Positions 51,151 through 61,800 of a DNA stretch of 64,000 nucleotides are shown here, in pieces. Position numbers and translations under genes: made by a program. The DNA lies in contig CAZXTL010000002.1 of NCBI GenBank assembly GCA_964643725.1, positions 1 to 64,000 of the forward strand, in the 5' to 3' direction. Every line of letters begins with the position of its first letter. The first letter of the stretch is position 1. A model generated the notes under the pieces. The model searched no databases and had not been told where the DNA came from. It saw only the letters and a program-made list of their open reading frames with translations. Source of the stretch: DYQY01 sp964643725 (GTDB taxonomy: Bacteria > Margulisbacteria > Riflemargulisbacteria > GWF2-35-9 > DYQY01).

Positions 51151-52446
51151 ATGGGACAAACTATTACAGAGAAAATATTAGCAAAAGCTGCTGGAAAAGA
51201 TAAAGTAGTACCAGGAGAAAATGTCTGGGTAAAAGTTGATGTACTTATGACCCACGATGTTTGCGGCCCAGCAACTATCGGAATATTTGAGGAAAAATTT
51301 GGGAAGGATGCGGAAGTATTCGACAAAAATAATGTCGTAATAATTCCTGACCACTACATCCATACTTGTGATACTAAATCACATAGAAATGTAGAAACCT
51401 TAAGAGAGTTTGTAAAAAAACACCATTTGCCATATTTCTATGATCCAGCTAATGAAACATATATGGGAGTATGTCACGTAACAATGCCAGAAAAAGGGCA
51501 TGTTCGTCCTGGAGAAATAATTCTTGGCACGGATTCACATACTTGTACTCATGGAGCCTTAGGTGCATTTGCAACAGGCGTTGGAAACACAGACGCTGCC
51601 TTTGCATTAGGTACAGGAAAAACTTGGTTAAAAGTTCCTGAAACGTGCAAGTTTATATTTAATGGTAAAATGCCAAAGAATCTTATGGCAAAAGACCTTA
51701 TTCTTCACGTTATTGGTGATATTGGTGTAGATGGAGCAACTTACTGTGCAATGGAGTTTGAGGGCGATACTATTGACGAACTTTCCATTGATGAAAGAAT
51801 GACTATTTGTAATATGGCAATTGAAGCTGGTGGCAAAAACGGCATTATCGCTACTGACAAAAAAGCCAGTGATTATGTGAAATCAAAAACTAATATTTCC
51901 TTTGAAGTATTTAAAAGTGATGCTGATGCAAAATATAAACTTGTAAAAACCTATGATGTATCAAAGCTTCAACCATGTGTAGCTGCACCTCACTCTCCTG
52001 ATAACAAAAAACTAGTTAGTGAGTGCAAAAATGTTGACATAACTCAAGCTTATATTGGCTCATGTACTGGCGGCAAAATCACCGACTTTATTGCAGCTGC
52101 TCAGATACTAAAAGGTAGAAAAGTTAAAGTAATAACCTACGTTGTCCCATCCACAACTTTTATAGAAAAGGAAATGCATGAAACCAAAATTGACGGCAAA
52201 TCCCTAATGCAAATATTTGCTGATGCTGGTTGCAAGATAGGACAACCATCATGTGCAGCTTGCTTAGGTGGGCCAGACGACACTTTTGGTCGTACACATA
52301 ATGATGAAATAGTTATTTCTACAACTAACAGAAACTTCCCAGGAAGAATGGGTTCAATGAATTCTCAAGTATACCTTGCTTCCCCTTACACAACAGCAGC
52401 AAGTGCTTTGACAGGTAAAATAACAGACCCTATAGAATTCTTATAG
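51151..52446 (+). CDS. leuC: 3-isopropylmalate dehydratase large subunit
   Basis: Aconitase-type enzyme that isomerises 2- to 3-isopropylmalate in leucine synthesis, using a [4Fe-4S] cluster. The 431-residue protein has VLMTHDVCGPATIGIFEEKF, the substrate region GTDSHTCTHGALGAFATGVG, and cluster cysteines in YIGSCTGGKITDF and GQPSCAACLGG. The ATG has GGAGATATA before it; an ATG 36 bases earlier overlaps the upstream gene. Followed by leuD, its small subunit. Confidence 0.94.
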   Translation: MGQTITEKILAKAAGKDKVVPGENVWVKVDVLMTHDVCGPATIGIFEEKFGKDAEVFDKNNVVIIPDHYIHTCDTKSHRNVETLREFVKKHHLPYFYDPANETYMGVCHVTMPEKGHVRPGEIILGTDSHTCTHGALGAFATGVGNTDAAFALGTGKTWLKVPETCKFIFNGKMPKNLMAKDLILHVIGDIGVDGATYCAMEFEGDTIDELSIDERMTICNMAIEAGGKNGIIATDKKASDYVKSKTNISFEVFKSDADAKYKLVKTYDVSKLQPCVAAPHSPDNKKLVSECKNVDITQAYIGSCTGGKITDFIAAAQILKGRKVKVITYVVPSTTFIEKEMHETKIDGKSLMQIFADAGCKIGQPSCAACLGGPDDTFGRTHNDEIVISTTNRNFPGRMGSMNSQVYLASPYTTAASALTGKITDPIEFL

Positions 52447-52458
52447 AAAGGTAATAAC

Positions 52459-53013
52459 ATGAAAGAAAAAATATCAGGTAAAGTTTACGTATTAGGAAAT
52501 AATATTGATACAGACCAAATCATCCCTGCAAAATTCTTAAGCTATAACCCTTCCTTAAAAGAAGAAAGAAAATACTTTGGCAAATATGCACTAAGTGGCG
52601 TACCTGAAGGACAACAAGGGTTACCTTCCGGCAATAAACCATTTATTAAAGAAGGATTCAGCTCAGACTATACTATCGTTATTGGTGGTGAAAACTTTGG
52701 TTGCGGTTCTTCTAGAGAACACGCACCACTAGCTTTAAATGAAGCTGGCGTTGAGGTTGTTATTGCTAATTCTTTTGCCAGGATATTTTATAGAAACTCA
52801 GTTAATGGTGGGTACATTATACCTTATGAGACTGCTCTTGAATTAAATAAATCATTTAACACAAATGACCAAGCTGAAATAGACATCACAAATAACACCA
52901 TTAAAAATGTGACAACTGGAAAAAGTTATGCCTTAAAATCACTTGGCGGGATATTGCCTATACTTGAAGCAGGTGATATCTTTAAATATGCTAAAGAAAA
53001 TAATATCAGCTAA
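52459..53013 (+). CDS. leuD: 3-isopropylmalate dehydratase small subunit
   Basis: Swivel-domain subunit of the leucine-pathway isomerase. The 184-residue protein has NNIDTDQIIPAKFL, an insertion (KEERKYFGKYALSGVPEGQQ) and the motif GGENFGCGSSREHAPLALNE, then FARIFYRNSVNGGYIIP. The insert and motif style resemble the cyanobacterial and plant form. It follows leuC by 12 bases. leuA and leuB are not in the window. Confidence 0.94.
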   Translation: MKEKISGKVYVLGNNIDTDQIIPAKFLSYNPSLKEERKYFGKYALSGVPEGQQGLPSGNKPFIKEGFSSDYTIVIGGENFGCGSSREHAPLALNEAGVEVVIANSFARIFYRNSVNGGYIIPYETALELNKSFNTNDQAEIDITNNTIKNVTTGKSYALKSLGGILPILEAGDIFKYAKENNIS

Positions 53014-53025
53014 AAGGAGATTACG

Positions 53026-53178
53026 ATGGGAACATGGATAATTAAGCTTCCGCTCTTACTAATTCTATTTATCTTAATTTTTCTTTTAATAGGCTGTATC
53101 AGACAAGACATAAAAGCTAAACGACCTTTTTTTCTTAAAATAACCAATAAAGATAAAGTAAATTCAGTAGAAAAATAA
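53026..53178 (+). CDS. Small membrane protein or lipoprotein next to the YcaO genes
   Basis: A 50-residue protein: MGTWIIKLPLLLILFILIFL, then LIGC, then a charged tail (RQDIKAKRPFFLKITNKDKV and onward). Residues 8-24 form one hydrophobic segment and LIGC at 22-25 fits a lipobox, so it may be a lipoprotein; alternatively it is a single-pass membrane protein. AAGGAG lies six bases before the ATG. It sits 12 bases after leuD and 16 before the first YcaO gene. No family is recognised; a role as substrate or membrane anchor for the YcaO proteins is only a guess. Confidence 0.65.
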   Translation: MGTWIIKLPLLLILFILIFLLIGCIRQDIKAKRPFFLKITNKDKVNSVEK

Positions 53179-53194
53179 CAAGGATACCTTTCTA

Positions 53195-54694
53195 ATGGTT
53201 GATTTTATACTCAAAGAAAATAATGATGGTCCTTTTGACTTAAAATCAACGCTAAAAACATATACATATGATCAAGATAAATACATCCATCCTCAAGTCA
53301 CGTATGCAAAAACATACAGAAAAGTTAAAAGAAATGTAGAAAACGCCAAACTAATTATAATAACTGAAGAAAAGCCAGTATTTAGTTATGACTTTTCTAA
53401 TGAGAAAATAACTACACATGGTAAAGGCGTAACAATGGAACAAGCCAAATCCAGTGCAATCATGGAATTTAGTGAAAGATATAGCTGGTTAAACTTTGAC
53501 TATAAAAATGCTCCAGGATACATGGTAGCCTCCTTTAATGAACTGGCAGAACAAGAAGACATGTCATACATAGAACCTGGATTTGTTTTCCACAACTTCG
53601 AAAAATCTAAAGACTTTGAAGTTCACATAAAATCAATCCCCATAAAGTGGATAGACGGTTATTCTCTTACACAAAAAAAAACAATCAAATACCCTCTTAG
53701 TTGGATAAATTATATGCATGGCTCAAACGGTATCTGTACTGGAAACATAAAAGAAGAAGCTATTGTCCAAGGAATATGTGAAGTTATTGAAAGAAATAAT
53801 TGTAACAAATTTGTAAAAAATTATAAAAAAGAAAAGATAAATATTATCGATAACGAAAGTATTGAGCATGAAGGCTTTAAAGAAATGCTAGATTTCTTTA
53901 AAAAAGAACATACAGAGCTATATCTTCTCCATATTCCTACTGGATGTGACCTGCCAGTTATCATGGCTATTTGCATAAATGAGAAATTACAACCTCAAGT
54001 TCTTAGCCAAGGAATTGGTTATGGCTGTCATACAGACCCAGTAAAAGCTGTACTACGTGCTGTCACAGAATATTTTCAGGCCAGAACTGGCATTATTGAG
54101 AAACAAAAAAAAGTACCATTTGACATGGCAATAGCTAAAAGTAATTCTATATTCAGCTTAGATTTAGACATAGACTGGATTGTAAAAAACAATAAACTTA
54201 TCCACATTAAAGATATAAAAAACCTTTCTTCAAATGATTTTAAAGAAGAAATTGAAACTCTTATTAATATTACTAAACAAAGTGGGCTTGAAATTCTTAT
54301 CGCAAGCAAAATGCACCCCAAACTTGAAATCCCCGTCTACCGAGTTTTTTCCCCTCAAGCAGAGCCACCAGTTAATTTATGTTCCAACTTTCATGTCCCA
54401 GAATACATAGTAGCTCAAATGTATTATGAAGCAGGAATGATTGATAAATCAGAAGAATTTATCCAAGAAAATCGTGAAAGAATATGCTGTTTTCCTTATT
54501 CGCTTTTTGATAATTTTGCTGCACCTATGTTTGGCGAAGAATTTTCAAATTTAGCAAAAAATACCATAAAAAGATCTAAAATTAGTGCCGATCAAATTTG
54601 CAGGAAGGATTACTTATTACTCCATGTAAATGTTGCATCTGTTGGGAAAGACGCTGAAGATAATTTCAGAAGGTTTTCAAGTATTTTTAAATAA
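53195..54694 (+). CDS. YcaO-domain protein, tandem copy 1
   Basis: YcaO enzymes use ATP to activate peptide amide bonds, making azolines, thioamides or amidines, and E. coli YcaO helps RimO modify S12. The 499-residue protein has all three ATP-site motifs: SSAIMEFSERYSW (E91, E94), GICEVIERNN (E196, E199) and TEYFQARTG (E292, Q295, R297). It lacks the proline-rich C-terminus of azoline-forming members. No TfuA, ThiF-like or E1 partner is nearby. Its neighbour is a tandem copy. Confidence 0.9.
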   Translation: MVDFILKENNDGPFDLKSTLKTYTYDQDKYIHPQVTYAKTYRKVKRNVENAKLIIITEEKPVFSYDFSNEKITTHGKGVTMEQAKSSAIMEFSERYSWLNFDYKNAPGYMVASFNELAEQEDMSYIEPGFVFHNFEKSKDFEVHIKSIPIKWIDGYSLTQKKTIKYPLSWINYMHGSNGICTGNIKEEAIVQGICEVIERNNCNKFVKNYKKEKINIIDNESIEHEGFKEMLDFFKKEHTELYLLHIPTGCDLPVIMAICINEKLQPQVLSQGIGYGCHTDPVKAVLRAVTEYFQARTGIIEKQKKVPFDMAIAKSNSIFSLDLDIDWIVKNNKLIHIKDIKNLSSNDFKEEIETLINITKQSGLEILIASKMHPKLEIPVYRVFSPQAEPPVNLCSNFHVPEYIVAQMYYEAGMIDKSEEFIQENRERICCFPYSLFDNFAAPMFGEEFSNLAKNTIKRSKISADQICRKDYLLLHVNVASVGKDAEDNFRRFSSIFK

Positions 54695-54714
54695 TTAAGA
54701 AAGGTTATCTTTTT

Positions 54715-56214
54715 GTGGTTGATTTTATACTCAAAGAAAATAATGATGGTCCTTTTGATTTAAAGTCTACTCAAAAGACATACACTTATGATCAAGATAA
54801 ATTCATCCACCCTCAAATCACCTATGCAAAAACTTTTAATAAAGTAAAAAGATCAATAGAAAACACAAAACTAATTACAATTTCTGAAGAAAGACCAGTA
54901 TTTAGTTATGACTTCTCAAATGGAACAATAACTTCACACGGCAAAGGGTTAACCAAAGATCAAGCTAAGTCTAGTGCAATCATGGAATTCTGTGAAAGAT
55001 ATAGTTGGCTAAACTTTGACTATAAAAATGCTCCTGGATATATAGTAACCTCATTTAACGAACTTGCTAAAAACGAAAATATGTCCTACATTGAACCTTG
55101 CTTTGTTTTCCATGGATTTGAAAGATCAAAAGACTTTGAACCTCACATAAAATCTATCCCTACAAAGTGGATAGACGGTTTTTCGCTAACAAATAACAAA
55201 ATAATCAAATACCCTCTTAGTTGGATAAACTATATGCAAGGATCTAACGGAATATGTACTGGCAACATAAAAGAAGAAGCCATTGTCCAGGGAATCTGTG
55301 AAGTTATTGAAAGAAATAACTGTAATAAATTTATAGGAAACTATAAAAATGAAAAAATAAATATTATCGAAAACGAAAGTATTGAACATGAAGGTTTTAT
55401 AGAAATCCTAAATTTCTTAAAGAAAGAAAAAACGGAACTTTATCTTTTACATATCCCTACAGGATGCGACATGCCTGTTGTCATGGCTTATTGCATAAAC
55501 GATAATTTCGAAGCTCATCTTAGACAAGTCATAGGTTATGGCTGTCATACAGACCCTACCAAAGCTGTATTTCGTGCTGTAACCGAATATTTCCAAGCCA
55601 GAACTGGACTTATTGAAAAACAAAAAAATGTACCACTTAGGAAGGCTTTGGCTAAAGGTAATTTCCTGTTTGTCTTAGATTTAGATATAGACTGGATTGT
55701 CAAAAACAATCGACATATCCCAATTAAGGATATAAAGGATATTTCTTCCAATGATTTTAAAGAAGAAATCAATACTCTTATCAACATCACTAAACAATAC
55801 GGGATGGAAATTCTAATTGCCAGCAAAAACCATCCCAAACTTAATATCCCAGTCTATAAAGTTTTCTCCCCTCAAGCTGAACCACCTGTTAATTTATGTG
55901 CAAATGTTCATATTCCAGAGTGGATAATAGCTCAAATGTATTACGAAGCAGGCATGATTGATAAATCAGATGACTTTATTCAAAAAAATAGAAATAAATT
56001 TTCAAGTTTTGATAATTCTGTTTTTGATAATTTTGCTGAACCAATATTTGGCAAAACTATTTCTGATTTAGCAAAGAAAGCAATAAAAACCATAAAAATT
56101 AACGCTGACATGTTATGTAAAAAAGATTACTTATTAGTTCTTGCCGATGTTGCAGCTGTTGATAAAAATGCAGAAGAAAATATCAAAAAATTCCATAAAT
56201 TTCAATCTAGATAG
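54715..56214 (+). CDS. YcaO-domain protein, tandem copy 2
   Basis: Same length (499 residues) and order as the gene just upstream, with much sequence in common, for example the first 17 residues. The start is GTG, with AAAGG upstream. ATP-site motifs are kept: SSAIMEFCERYSW, GICEVIERNN and TEYFQARTG. The copies differ more in the stretch EAHLRQVIGYGCHTDPTKA and in the last third, so the pair may have different substrates or form a heterodimer. Its last eight bases overlap the end of the convergent minus-strand gene. Confidence 0.9.
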   Translation: MVDFILKENNDGPFDLKSTQKTYTYDQDKFIHPQITYAKTFNKVKRSIENTKLITISEERPVFSYDFSNGTITSHGKGLTKDQAKSSAIMEFCERYSWLNFDYKNAPGYIVTSFNELAKNENMSYIEPCFVFHGFERSKDFEPHIKSIPTKWIDGFSLTNNKIIKYPLSWINYMQGSNGICTGNIKEEAIVQGICEVIERNNCNKFIGNYKNEKINIIENESIEHEGFIEILNFLKKEKTELYLLHIPTGCDMPVVMAYCINDNFEAHLRQVIGYGCHTDPTKAVFRAVTEYFQARTGLIEKQKNVPLRKALAKGNFLFVLDLDIDWIVKNNRHIPIKDIKDISSNDFKEEINTLINITKQYGMEILIASKNHPKLNIPVYKVFSPQAEPPVNLCANVHIPEWIIAQMYYEAGMIDKSDDFIQKNRNKFSSFDNSVFDNFAEPIFGKTISDLAKKAIKTIKINADMLCKKDYLLVLADVAAVDKNAEENIKKFHKFQSR

Positions 56215-57310
56215 ACATTCCCTTTTTATGTTTACCCTTTAACCTAGAAATCACATCACCTTGATTATAATGATCTAATTTAATTGGATCTGGGGTATCA
56301 ACAATTTCCTCCACCATATCATCCTCTTCAACTAATATTTCTTCTTTTACAAAAACAACTTCATCTGGAATCTGCTCTTCTTGTACGTTTTTAAATTTAT
56401 CTACTGAATCACTAACTTTTAAAATTTGCTTTTGTATTTTCTTTAAATCTGTTTGAATTACTTTCTGTATTCTGTTCTCTTCCTTATCCATATCTAATTT
56501 AAAATTACTTGCTTCCTCAACAACCTCAGACTTTTTAGAAATAACTTCTTCTTTAAATTCTATAGAATTCAAATTTGCATATTTCTGAACATATTTAACA
56601 GCTTGCTTAACATTAACTCCCTCCATAGAAACTAATCCTTCATCACTCATGTCTTCTAGCCATTTTTGAATATCCTGAGGAGAATAATCAGAACTAATAA
56701 ACGGTCCCAACCTTTCAGTTAGCTCTTCCATTTTACTTTCCAACTCTTGCTTCCTTACACTAAGCTTATCCAAAATCTTCTGTAGACTATTTAACCCAAC
56801 CTGTTTTATTTTATTATCTAAATCATCTGCCACTTCCATTTCTTGGCTAAGCTTACTTCGATCAACTTTTGCAACTATCGCTTTATTAGACTTAACATTG
56901 CCACCTTGAAAATGTAAAATATCTTTAGTTTCTTTCCCTGCATTTTCGGCCAAAAAAAGATAATCTCTGACCTTAACTATCTTATTACTTTGAGGATATG
57001 CTTCAATCATCCCATCTAAAACAGGTATCGGATAATATGCCAAAACATTCATAAGTTCATTCGCACTTTTTGATTCTTGTAAAACTTTCTTAAATGCTAA
57101 AACTATTTGCTCATTAAGATAAAAAACTTTATCATCATGAAACTTTAATTTATCTTGTTTATTAATTAACTTAGCAAGTTTACCTAAAGTTTGCATTTCT
57201 TGAATAGAATACCCACGTATTCCAGAAGCAATTTTTCTTAATACAAATTCGATAGCAAAATCAAAGTTTTGTCTTTGATCAAGATTAATTAAAATCTGGT
57301 CAATATTCAC
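56207..57310 (-). CDS. Helical protein of unknown function, third gene of a three-gene set
   Basis: A 367-residue protein, mostly helical, with a coiled-coil-like middle (residues about 175-215, VRKQELESKMEELTERL) and a charged, glutamate-rich C-terminal part (residues 255-345, ending in SRLKGKHKKGMSI). No catalytic motif, signal peptide or membrane helix is seen. Its ATG shares one base with the stop of the upstream gene, so the two are translationally coupled. Function cannot be assigned. Confidence 0.75.
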   Translation of the reverse strand: MNIDQILINLDQRQNFDFAIEFVLRKIASGIRGYSIQEMQTLGKLAKLINKQDKLKFHDDKVFYLNEQIVLAFKKVLQESKSANELMNVLAYYPIPVLDGMIEAYPQSNKIVKVRDYLFLAENAGKETKDILHFQGGNVKSNKAIVAKVDRSKLSQEMEVADDLDNKIKQVGLNSLQKILDKLSVRKQELESKMEELTERLGPFISSDYSPQDIQKWLEDMSDEGLVSMEGVNVKQAVKYVQKYANLNSIEFKEEVISKKSEVVEEASNFKLDMDKEENRIQKVIQTDLKKIQKQILKVSDSVDKFKNVQEEQIPDEVVFVKEEILVEEDDMVEEIVDTPDPIKLDHYNQGDVISRLKGKHKKGMSI

Positions 57311-58884
57311 TAATTAGCCTCCGCTATCATCTTCTCAACCAATCCACTTTCAAGTAATCTCTCAATAGACTTATTCATTGCTATCTGAAAATATTCTGGG
57401 ACGTTATCATCATCCATAAAATCTGGTTTTTCTACTTTACCTTGTCTTTCTAATTCATCCATCTCATTATAAACTTCTTCTGATATCTTTCTGAAAAGAA
57501 CCGTCTCTTCTTCCTTATACTTCTCTACTACTTTTTCAGAAAGTTCAAAATCCTTGATTGCCTTATTGATTGCCTGTGGATCAATCTCTCCAATCTGAAA
57601 CCCTGGAATAGCAAGAAGCGATTCAGCTAATTCAGGGTTATACTTCCTAACATAATTCATAGGATCTAAAGAAATTATTGATAATATTCGTTTATGTTGT
57701 TCTAAACTCAAAGGGATAACATATCTCATCGTTACTTCTATGAAGATATCAGCCCTCTCTGCTATGAACTGGTCTTCACGTAATTCAATGTACTTTACTA
57801 AGTTTATACTATCAAGTGGCGTCATTAATACAGCATTTTCTAAAAACATTTCACAGTTATTATCTAACAAATACTGTTTAACCGACTCATAACTATATAC
57901 CTCTGCCTCTCTACATTGTTCATCTACTGACTTAAGATCAGAGAAGGTCTTCAATTCATCAGCAAGCTCTTTTAGTCTATTTATCACATTGTGCTTTTTA
58001 CACATTTTTTTTAACAACTCTTGAAATAAACTAGAGTTAAAAGCCTTATTCTGGCTTAAGTTTCTAAAATCAATATTTGTTAAAACACTCTGCATATTTA
58101 ACTGATCATCTTCCATAGAATTATCACGAACCGATAAAATAAATGCAATAATTTGTTCTAAAGATTTCCTTTCCTCTAAATCCTTAACAGAGGACACCCT
58201 ACTCTTGATATCCTCAATTTCTATAAATAAATCAGACATAAACTGCTCTGCATTATATACACTAAAATAAATATCATTTTGATCACTATAAGGAACAAAT
58301 ACTTTCCTCTCTACATCTCTCCACCCAACCATATCAGTATCTGCAATCATTACCAGCTTATTGTAAAAAACGATAAAGTCTTTCTCATCAATATAGGGAT
58401 TTACTTCATAAACTCCCTTCATGTTATCCATAATTCTCATTAATGCTGCGAAATCATTTGGATTTCTAATAACTCTTGTCTGTACCCACTCTCCTTTAAT
58501 TATGAGAGTCATACTAATAACACTATCCATAACAACTTCCACTTTATACAAATAATCTTGTATTGTGAATTCAAAAATATCACCATCATGTTTTGGATTA
58601 AAAGAGAATTCAGACATATCATCTAAGTACTTATTAATAACCTCTTCTGGATATTCTCCTGTATCTTTTGCAGCTAATGAAATATCTAAAAAATCCTTCA
58701 TAAGTTTATATAACTTCTGCCCTTGAAACGATTCTACGTGCGCTTCTCTAAAATCTACTACAGGCACATGTTCTACTGTGGATTTTGTATTGATTCCTAA
58801 AGAATGTTCAATCATAAAGTTTAACTCATCGGCTATTCTTAAAGCTTTTTGCATTCTTTTCTTTATATACTGTTCTTGATCCAT
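57310..58884 (-). CDS. Helical protein of unknown function, second gene of a three-gene set
   Basis: A 524-residue soluble protein. The N-terminal part (residues 90-215) has alternating hydrophobic strands (DIFEFTIQDYLYKVEVVMDS, SVISMTLIIKGEWVQTRVIR), the rest is helical. No known motif is recognised. It is rich in acidic residues and ends with LERQGKVEKPDFMDDDNVPE and a short helix. One base separates it from the large gene upstream, and it overlaps the gene downstream by one base, so the three genes form an operon and may make one complex. Confidence 0.75.
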   Translation of the reverse strand: MDQEQYIKKRMQKALRIADELNFMIEHSLGINTKSTVEHVPVVDFREAHVESFQGQKLYKLMKDFLDISLAAKDTGEYPEEVINKYLDDMSEFSFNPKHDGDIFEFTIQDYLYKVEVVMDSVISMTLIIKGEWVQTRVIRNPNDFAALMRIMDNMKGVYEVNPYIDEKDFIVFYNKLVMIADTDMVGWRDVERKVFVPYSDQNDIYFSVYNAEQFMSDLFIEIEDIKSRVSSVKDLEERKSLEQIIAFILSVRDNSMEDDQLNMQSVLTNIDFRNLSQNKAFNSSLFQELLKKMCKKHNVINRLKELADELKTFSDLKSVDEQCREAEVYSYESVKQYLLDNNCEMFLENAVLMTPLDSINLVKYIELREDQFIAERADIFIEVTMRYVIPLSLEQHKRILSIISLDPMNYVRKYNPELAESLLAIPGFQIGEIDPQAINKAIKDFELSEKVVEKYKEEETVLFRKISEEVYNEMDELERQGKVEKPDFMDDDNVPEYFQIAMNKSIERLLESGLVEKMIAEAN

Positions 58885-58885
58885 A

Positions 58886-61800
58886 TTATTTCCTTACTCC
58901 ATCAGCTTCATTAAGTCCACTTAAAATAAGCTCATTTCCGCGCTTAAGAATTGTTGTTCCTTTGCTTAATGAGCTCTCCACTCTTTCCCTTAATCTATCC
59001 CTTGTTTCCTTTGACAAATATCCAACAGCTTGACCCACCGCATCGCCTAAGGTAGGCAAAGATATTATAAGATACTCTAATGTACTATCATAGCTTTCCC
59101 TAAGTTTAGCTAAACCTAATCTTGCCTCATTAGAATTTTGAGCTAACTTAGCTTCATACAAAGCCAATATCTTTAGAGCTGCAACAAACTTTTCTTGAGG
59201 ATCGTTATTGCTATTAATAAAACTTTCAATTAACTCCTTAACCATTACTTCACCTTTATTATTTAAAACTAATAAACTATTTACATTTGATGAAAAAGGT
59301 TGAAACGTATCTTGTCCCCACGAACTTAACTTTAAGTATGCTGTTATATACTCCTGTAAATAACTGCTGACTTTCTCATTATCAATTAAGGCTGGGCTCT
59401 TCTCAAGTTGCCTCAGCACAGACTTAACTGCTTCATTTCTTAAGTCTTTTGACAATACCTCTATAGGCAGATTACTTATTAACAAATCTGTACCTAAAGG
59501 CCTAATTGATGCTGTTGCTGATTCCAGAGGATTTACTCGATTGCTATTCGTTATTATTCTTCTTAAATCTGAAAAGTTTTGAAGGAATATTTGGCTAGTT
59601 GCTCCTTCTTTCACAGGCAAATTTAATCTTGAAATAACATTGGAAACTATACTTATTTGCTTTTGCTGTGACTCTTTCCTTACTGATAAAATCATTAGTG
59701 GAATAATTTCCTTGGCTACATCCTGTTCAAGTTGACCTGAAGAAATTAGCACATCAATTAATGCCAATGACTTACTCACAACGATCTCAGAATCCAAAGA
59801 TGACATCTTCTTTATTACATCACAAATATTTTTAACAAAACTACTTTTCTCTTTATCAGAAAGCTTCATGCTTACCACGATTTGCTCTGCCAAATCAACA
59901 AACTGCTCAAGGTCTTGAATCGCTGTCTCTTGAGTAATATACCCTAGAATCACAGATCTGTTATCCTCAGAAATTTGAGGACTTTTTAGAATATAATTTA
60001 AAATTTTCTCAGGTGACTTAAGCAAAATCAATTCTTTGATTTTCTCTTCTGGAGTACTCTGACTGCTTAATACCTCCGCTATCTTCTGCTCTTTTCCTAT
60101 AGTCATTTGTGCATTACTAATAAGGCTACTTAATGAGCTAAGTTTTTCAGAAAGAGTTTTCTTCTGAGATATAGTTAATTTTGATAAATTAACATCTTTT
60201 GATAAAGTATCAATTGTCTTTTGTAATTCATCATAGTCCAAAGACTTGCTGTCCTTAAATTTATTCAATTCAGTTTTTAAATCTGTACTAATCGATATTA
60301 CTCCTAGCTTAACAATAACTTCAATATTCTCAACAATGTATCTTGTTTTATTAGTATAATTTTTATCAATTGCTTCATAAATATTATCAAGCAACTTGAG
60401 GACTCCTGAGACATTTTTTGCAATAATATCCTCAGGATTGAGTCCACCTTGTCCCTTTTCTGGGATAAAATTATCTGACACTATATTCTCAACATTTGCT
60501 TGTATTTGTTGGTACTGATTAGCAACATTAACTGCTGGCAATTGGTTAATATTAAATTGTTCTGCTATTACTTTAATGACCTTAGTTTTCTCTAAAACAT
60601 TCTCTTCATCTTTACCTATATTCAAAGAAGTAAATGGAATAGAAAGAGCCATATTTATTATCTTATTTATTTCTTTCTCACTTCTGGGTATGGGGCTATA
60701 TTTAATAAGCTCAAAAATATCAGGCATCTTTTCCTTGACTGACTCTTCTTTAATTGTGTCACTAGTAACCAATTTCTCTAATAAACCCATCGCCTTAATT
60801 AATGCCTTATCTGCCTTATCTGTTGGCACTTGAGCTACTGCAAGCAACAACTCTTCTACTATCTGGATATGATCCATTTTCTTAGCTATATCCTCCAAAA
60901 TATCCATAGCTAATATTTGGAACTCAGCTTCATCTTTAATTTTGACCCTATCTTCTTGCAACAGATAACGAATTAGTGCCTTACTGTTCTCTCTGCTAAC
61001 TATCTGATCATTGAGCACCACAGAATTCTCTGTAACATATCGGACAACAGCGATTGGATTATCTAATGCTATTAACTTTTCTAACTTATCCTTAGCAGTA
61101 ATATCACCACTGAAAATGTTAGACAACTGTCCATCTTTGCTCTTTGTAAGGCTTATTGTTTCCAGAGTAGTCTTAAGTGCAACTAGTGATTCTTGTAACT
61201 GAACCTTAATCTTAGGATCTTTTTCAGCTTTACTTAATTCTTTCAAAACCTCAACAACTTCCAATAATTTATTAATACTATCCTTACTCTTCAAATCACC
61301 TTTCCCAACCTCTATTATAAGTTTATTAAGTTGAGGAGATATAGGTAGCTGTTGCTGTATTTGTTCTAAAGATTGTACTACTTTGCTAACTGCTTGTGTC
61401 TCTTCCTTGGCAACTTGTTCAACATTCTTCTTGCTATTATCTATAAAAGGAGAGTAAAAAGCCTCAATAACTTTCTGAATATTCTCCAATGATTGCAAGG
61501 TTGTAGTCTGCGTCTTCCTCACGATTTCTGATAACATTCCAGCATCTGTCTGCTTGGCTTTTGCTACTTGAGTATCGATACCTTTGTTATCAATATTAAT
61601 ATTATTAATAACAGGAATCGTCGCATTTGATGATATCGCCACCGACGCGGCTGATTGTATCGTAGGATCTTCTTGTTTATTTGTTTGAATCTCTTGTGCA
61701 TTTAACTGCTCAGAATTCTTTCTAATCTCAAGTACCTTTGCGTCATCAAGTCTTGCCCCAATTGTCTGAGATAATACCTCATTAGGTTGCATTATTGGCT

